Of a stretch of 13,918 bases of DNA, positions 8,776-13,918 are shown piece by piece. The notes under the pieces were generated by a model, which was given only the letters and a program-made list of their open reading frames with translations, was not told the DNA's origin and ran no database searches. Numbering within the stretch: the first letter of the stretch is position 1; each line of letters begins with the position of its first letter. Origin of the DNA: Phoronis ovalis (Eukaryota > Phoronida > Phoronidae); contig JAOXYB010027922.1 of the NCBI GenBank assembly GCA_028565635.1, positions 1,450 through 15,367 on the forward strand, read 5' to 3'. The translations under genes were made by a program, and so were the position numbers.

Positions 8776-9629
8776 TAGCACGTTTCTTGGAAAATACCGT
8801 GATAAACACACGTGGTAAACTAAAATTAAATAATTTTTTTTACTGAAAATGGTGACTGCTAACACTAGCCCTCCTTTAATACCGCGGACATTTTAAGACG
8901 AGATCCAGCGTTTAATAAACCGGTACGTAGAAAGTATACATTTGGGAGTAATGCCATGTTAATCAGGTGCCTAATGTATCATTTCAAGGAATCAAAAGGA
9001 ATCTAAATACAAAGTTACTTCACTTAAGCGACCAGTTACGGTTCAAAGTATAGGTAACGTTTTGTGTATAACATTTGAAGTTTAATTATATGGGCGGAAT
9101 GTACGAACATTACTGCTACATATGATTAAAGATGAGAACATTTGCACCTATTGAAAACAAACAGAAGAATATGTCACGTTAGGTCAGGTGTTGGTATGCG
9201 AACACATATTTAAACACAGCGATAATTATTAGTTAAATATAGGCTCTTCTGACATTTACCATTTTATACCTGGATGGAATAAAAACTAAGGTTATAAAAT
9301 CATTGCACACCTGGCATTCTTACAGCCGTGTTGTATGCGTTTGAGCTAAAGTGTACCTGAACAGTTTATGTGCACTGAACGCTACAATCGAGGAGTTCTA
9401 CGTTAAAAACAAAATTCAAAGAACTTTGCTTGGGATTATTCAGCGGACGTTTCAGGGTTTAGAAATTTACTGTTCCGCTAACATCAGCACATATATGCCC
9501 AGGAATAGCAACCTTGATAGCCGAGGATGCTGGTATAAATGGGCTACCTATCCACTGGCCTGCAAGATGCTGAAAGCTGAGGTGAGATATATTATATGCC
9601 CTCAGGAAATATATATATAAAATTCTTAC
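8776..9629. other. Non-coding stretch within the probable intron 8189-9629
   Basis: Lies between the exons at 8057-8188 and 9630-9694. An open plus-strand frame at 9351-9620 ends near a donor-like AAGCTGAG|GTGAGA at 9582, but no domain is recognised and it is not called as a gene. Confidence 0.4.
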
Positions 9630-9694
9630 CTCTTATTTCAAGAGGTGTGACACAGCCCGCAGCTGGCGCAGAGTCGAGTGCTGCCAAGCAGTCG
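9630..9694 (-). CDS. Probable small upstream exon of the propeller gene
   Basis: A 65-nt candidate exon: one base, 21 codons, one base. The donor AGAG|GTAAGAAT is strong. The frame that ends with a single spare base is the only useful open one, and it joins to the 8057-8188 exon to give TPLEIR-V-GGVKTR, a continuous beta-rich stretch. The peptide is DCLAALDSAPAAGCVTPLEIR. The acceptor chosen is CTTATTAG before 9694; an alternative CATCAG ten bases further up would add a few codons and change the phase. The pyrimidine tract is weak for both. The local composition is more GC-rich than the flanks, as for coding sequence. The donor end is better supported than the start. Confidence 0.58.
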
Positions 9695-12600
9695 CTAATA
9701 AGTGCTGATGGCCGTGATTTGGTTATATGACTTAGTGTCATATGATTTAATACTTGTGTGATGACAACATAATTATATTATTAAACAGCAGTAAGTAATT
9801 TACCTCATTTTTATTATTATTATTTTTTTATAACAATTGAGGTTATCCTTGGAAATATGAAATGTTATACTTTTTATGCTTGCTCTGGTAAAATATGCTT
9901 GTATACGGCATGTATAAGATCTGGTGATTAATGTTCTCCAGTTTTTGTCCTCTAGTATATTGGCTCCGTTTTTATTTTTTTTGTTTCAACTGCCAGTGTG
10001 GACAACAATTTATAATTAATACAAACCCAGACCAAGGGTCGAATACTTGGCTTTCCATCATATTTATGAATTGCCTTTTGGCGTGTTGTTTACCTACATA
10101 TACACCTGCATTGGAGTCTTATTGCAAATTATAATATATGTAGACTGACATTGATTGTTAAAAAAAAAATTTGCTGTAGATGCAACTCGGGAATGCAATA
10201 ATAAAATTGAGAACTTCTGCGAGAAGAGAACAAGCAGGAACAAAGATTTGTATATACGTCATTTCTGAACCAAACCAAATTAAAATTTTACTTTAAGGAT
10301 TGCTGTCCAAGTAAAATTTATTAATGGAATTCTTACAAACAATCACCTCCTGGTACCCGTCTATTAGCGGTTCTGAATATTTACAATCAGGCTGTTTCTT
10401 CATTTCAAGGATCAAATCTATTACCGACCTTTCTCAGTACAGAACAGTATCGAATGTCTGTTAGCGTAAACAATGTTTGTTACGAAGTGAAACTTTATTA
10501 CTGATTAAAACTAAATAAAAATGTCAATTTAAAAAGGTGATTTAACAAAGTCGGAACTGGAATGCGAGTACAAAGCTACAAATTGTACGTGTTTGTAATT
10601 TTGCAAGGAAAATTATGTTTTTAAGAATCAGACGAAAATAAAAAGACAGGTAATTATTAAGAACTTTTTTAAAAATTTAAAAATGCTGCAAAATATTTAT
10701 TTTCCTTCTGCTTCCATGGTGAAATATCAATAAATGTACTAATTTCTGTAATTTGCAATTCACGAAGAAAGCGATGACCTTATAGTTTTGTTACAGGAAT
10801 AATGATTTAATGAATCAAAGAAAACATTTATTCTACATCATTTGTCCCACAATCCTGACTGTTTGTTTATCTTCTGTTGTACCCTGTCAGTGTTATTCAT
10901 TATTCCGGCTGTACCTCTGAGCGGTACAGGGCTTTGTGTTGACGGCCCTAACGAAGTATAAACGTTTATAATTCGCATAAGGTTTACGTGTAAGTGCTTT
11001 AAAAGCATGTGGCCTTGATTAATAATTAATTTAATATTTGTAACATTTAAGTGGAAAACATTGGATCGCTATTCGAGGATTGTTTTTATTTGAGGACGTT
11101 TTTATCGCCTGTTCTAGTGAAATCTGTGTAAAACGGGCCTCCATATAAGAGCCTCTTCAATTCGAAAAATGTTTAATTTTGACGTACCTCCAACGTTGAA
11201 GTGCTCTCAAAATTAAGCGGGTCAACAGGTGCTTTTTAAATTGTCGGCAGACAGCTTGTACGTATCCAAGGTTTGATTGAGTTGAGGGTCATATGGTTCT
11301 AATTTTCCTAATTATCTCATGATATTTAATGTATTTATAATAAAAATACTCTGAAAGAAAAATATGCAATATGTACACACTGTATACATACCTTTTAAAT
11401 AGATTCAACACGGCTTCTAAAAAATCACCTTAAAAAAATCCCAGGATGCAGAAACTTGTGTTTAATGCATTAGCGTTGTAGACTATTGCCCCTTCGTTGA
11501 CCTGTTTGTAATTCTGTTTTATTTTTGTCTTATTAGAAAAACAGAAAGGCTGCTATGACAGAAAAATCAAAATCCATACAAGTATAATGCACTTGCATTC
11601 CAACGTTTTAAAATACTCTTCTTTCCTAATACAAGCCGGTGGCATATATTTGATACCATGACAAGATTGTGGTTAGTAGGAGAGACATAACGCATGTTTA
11701 GGACTATTATTTTAGCCAGGTTCCATCTGGTTTGAATTAAACTATCTATCGTACGATAGAATAACCAAAATATTGGGAAATGTGTAACCTATATACAATG
11801 TACTAATTAGAAGAATGTTATTGTTTTATAGATACATAACAGTTGTACAGGGTGAAAGAATGTCGCCGCAGGTTATGTATCTTGCGCAATTATAAATGAA
11901 ATAGAATTGTTTATAGATCAGTACTAATTAAATATCGTGTGAATTATTACTAGAACCTCCACTGGATGGCGCCAGTGTACAATCTTGTTACGTAATTCAC
12001 AGACCATGAACATTACTTGGGAAGTTTTTCAGTACTAACCAGTGTCAGGAATCAGATTTTTTGTTGCTCATAAACATGATTTGCTACAGCTCGCGCAGCA
12101 TACATGTGGCGAGGTAAACTTTTAGTTCATGCATTAATAAGTTATTCATAATGTTGTAAGCAGGACGTCTGTCTAGACAAAACAGCCGCCTGTCATCGTA
12201 AATATATAGGCAGTCGATTGAAGTTCGCGTTATGACCACTGGTCTATTTTTACAAATAGGGTGCAGACCGTCACGACAGCTCTGCAGTGAATTAGCTTTT
12301 GTTTGCTATATTTCATCATCGATGATGCAGGCTCTGGAGAAGGATTCAAGTTGGCTTTAAACCATTTGTTATTAAAAATACATTAATTTACAATAATTTA
12401 CTTGAAATTATACATAGTACGCATGGACTTGTTAAACCCGGGTTACAACACGAAGAGTGAAAAAACAGGTAAAAACAGCACTTAAATAGTCTACCGCCGA
12501 TTATGTATCTTACAAAAGCTTGGTGAAAAAATTGTTTAAGAAATACACTATTACATGATAGATAAAATGTATAGACCCAGTTTGTGCCACTAACATAACA

Positions 12601-13571
12601 TACAGTAAGCCATTCCCTGAGATGCATCTTAAGGGATTATCAAATTTATTTGATCCATTTTGAAATTACAGACATTTGTGATGGCAACTCTTAAAGCTAC
12701 TAATTGATTAAGATAGCTTTGCTTGTAACCATTAGTAATAACGTTCCAAACATGCAGTTATTCGCTTTTAAATATCCCTTATACTATATCTTCATAAAAA
12801 TATTACATTTCAATAACATGATCAATAAAATATAAATTATTTTATAATTATTTACCATATTTTGTACGACCTTTGTTCATCTCTTATGTCAGAACACTTT
12901 GATTTATGGGTAATGAAAGTTTATAATGGCAGCTTCCAAGGCCACCATAATTTTGATAATTCTTGTGGAAAATTATTCTTTTAAAATGTACCTATACAAG
13001 GGATAGCATGTTATGTTAGTGCAGTGGTTACGCAAAATAGCAAAAGAAAAGTCGCAACTTCTATTCCCGCCAATTATGTTACATGTTCCACCAGTTTTGC
13101 TCATGTCTGGGACCGCTTTCACGTGAATGAGCCGGTGAGAACGCTTCGTATGTAGAGGTTTGATTATTATATAAAGGAACAGGATGTCAAGTCTTGGTAA
13201 GGTGTATAAAGTTACATAGAGTCACGCCATGTCGTGTGGGGAGTGGTATATGGTTCGATCATTAATTTACACAGTATGTGCCACTGATGAACTATTTTAT
13301 ATGGATATATAATCATTATTCTCATCAAGAGAGCTGTTTCCTGGGTCATTCAATATTTCTATCCGTCCTGAATTCAAGCATTCACTGATTATTTTTTTCT
13401 TAAGGTTTTACATTTGACTAACGAAGTGTTTAGCTGATCACCTGCTAGTACGTTCACAGACATTTGGGTTTCTGGCTCTATTTCGCACAAAATAGAAGTA
13501 ACAATTTGTAAATGTCATGTTTTAATGAAAATTGACAGTATGCTTTTCCAAGCTGTTTTAAATATCTCTAC
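9695..13571 (-). other. Long AT-rich stretch, probably intron
   Basis: If the 13572-13633 exon is real, this is one 3.9 kb intron. It contains two alternative exon-like pieces (11188-11288 and 11392-11416, minus strand) with decent donors but poor or awkward acceptors. Otherwise I see only small palindromes (9724-9742, 11747-11760, 12313-12326) and short homopolymers. The frames at 9931-10134 (+) and 12388-12627 (-) show no domain. Confidence 0.35.
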
Positions 13572-13633
13572 CTTGTCAGAGCGATGTCAGAAATGTCCTC
13601 ATGGCGAGGTTCAATCAATATTTCCTTGATTTG
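13572..13633 (-). CDS. Possible further upstream exon of the same gene
   Basis: A 62-nt candidate exon with donor ACAAG|GTAGAGA and acceptor CCACTAG. It is open in one frame only: QIKEILIEPRHEDISDIALT, then two spare bases. Those two bases match the single base opening the 9630-9694 exon (joined codon Ser). The charged, helix-like peptide would lie before the propeller. The acceptor tract is poor, the exon is short, and other upstream candidates exist (11188-11288 and 11392-11416), so this is tentative. No family match is recognised. Confidence 0.28.
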
Positions 13634-13836
13634 CTAGTGGATAACCTTGGTTCCGCGAAGAGTCGGAACTAATAATTTACCATAAAAAAGTTAAGTTCTT
13701 ATTAAATTGGGTGGAAAGTGTATAGTATATAGATCAAGGTACTAATTAAAAGTTAACCTTTTTATAACAAATGTTTTGACAGCCGAATTTGGAACTTTGG
13801 GTGATTGTACGAAAAACTGACTTGTAGCGCGCAGCT

Positions 13837-13918
13837 CCCGGGAGGTACTGACATTCAAAGTCACTATATACACTATATGTGCCGTCCCCGGGGGTACTGT
13901 CATTCAAAGTCCCTATAT
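13837..13918. repeat. Start of a 50-bp tandem repeat, cut by the window edge
   Basis: CCCGGGAGGTACTGACATTC at 13837 recurs as CCCGGGGGTACTGTCATTC at 13887, each followed by AAAGTCNCTATAT. Copy spacing is 50 bases, and at least one more copy could lie outside. The GC-rich head contrasts with the AT-rich flank. Confidence 0.6.

Noticed and set aside
10322-10380. A 36-nt minus-strand microexon (AACCGC... to TTGTTT|GTAAGAAT) with phase that would fit upstream of 9694.
   Set aside because: Too short to support by eye and the peptide shows no character; chance matches of this kind are expected.
12313-12326. Perfect palindrome CATCATCGATGATG.
   Set aside because: Isolated and short, and it looks like chance in several kilobases of sequence.
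13247-13262. GGTTCGATC, similar to a tRNA B box.
   Set aside because: No A box upstream and no acceptor or anticodon stem could be drawn.
13282-13292. CTGATGA resembling a hammerhead ribozyme core.
   Set aside because: No downstream GAAA core or pairing stems were found at the right distance.

Overview
This looks like a stretch of an AT-rich animal nuclear genome. Open frames are short and cut by GT-AG introns, long homopolymer runs and foldback elements are common, and no operon-like packing is seen. The repeat style (GC-rich short-period units such as CCCGTTTAGGGGT, and foldback MITEs in introns) would fit a lophotrochozoan such as a bivalve mollusc. That is an impression, not a demonstrated assignment.

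The only gene I can support is the 3' part of a multi-exon protein-coding gene on the minus strand. Four exons are well supported (8057-8188, 3676-3797, 3050-3178, 2135-2371), a fifth is likely (9630-9694), and a sixth is possible (13572-13633). Every junction has GT-AG signals, and codon phase is kept through all of them. The joined reading frame is about 248 residues including the tentative exon, ending in TGA at 2135-2137. It encodes a C-terminal WD40-type beta-propeller: there are two IWAG/VWAG blade starts, a VVWD motif and a classic last blade ending SGSGSSDGHIAIW. The family is unresolved; a DENND3-like or LRRK/Roco-like C-terminus is my best guess. The 5' part lies beyond the right edge or in exons I could not find.

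The large intron at 3798-8056 is a nest of repeats: a ~300 bp foldback (5124-5430), a second ~92 bp foldback overlapping its edge (5425-5516), a GC-rich CCCGTTTAGGGG repeat block (about 6218-6695), a MITE-like element with an apparent 8-bp target duplication (7074-7372), and a 70-bp dimer (7542-7661).

Downstream of the gene (1-2134) there is a likely 3' UTR, a degenerate minisatellite carrying five TGACGTA sites (1339-1528), a short Penelope-like motif (1246-1274), and a repeat at 690-860 that shares a 14-base core with the block at 6406. The right third (9695-13571) is mostly anonymous AT-rich sequence, probably intron. The last 82 bases begin a 50-bp tandem repeat that runs off the window. 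No RNA gene, CRISPR array or bacterial-type feature was found.
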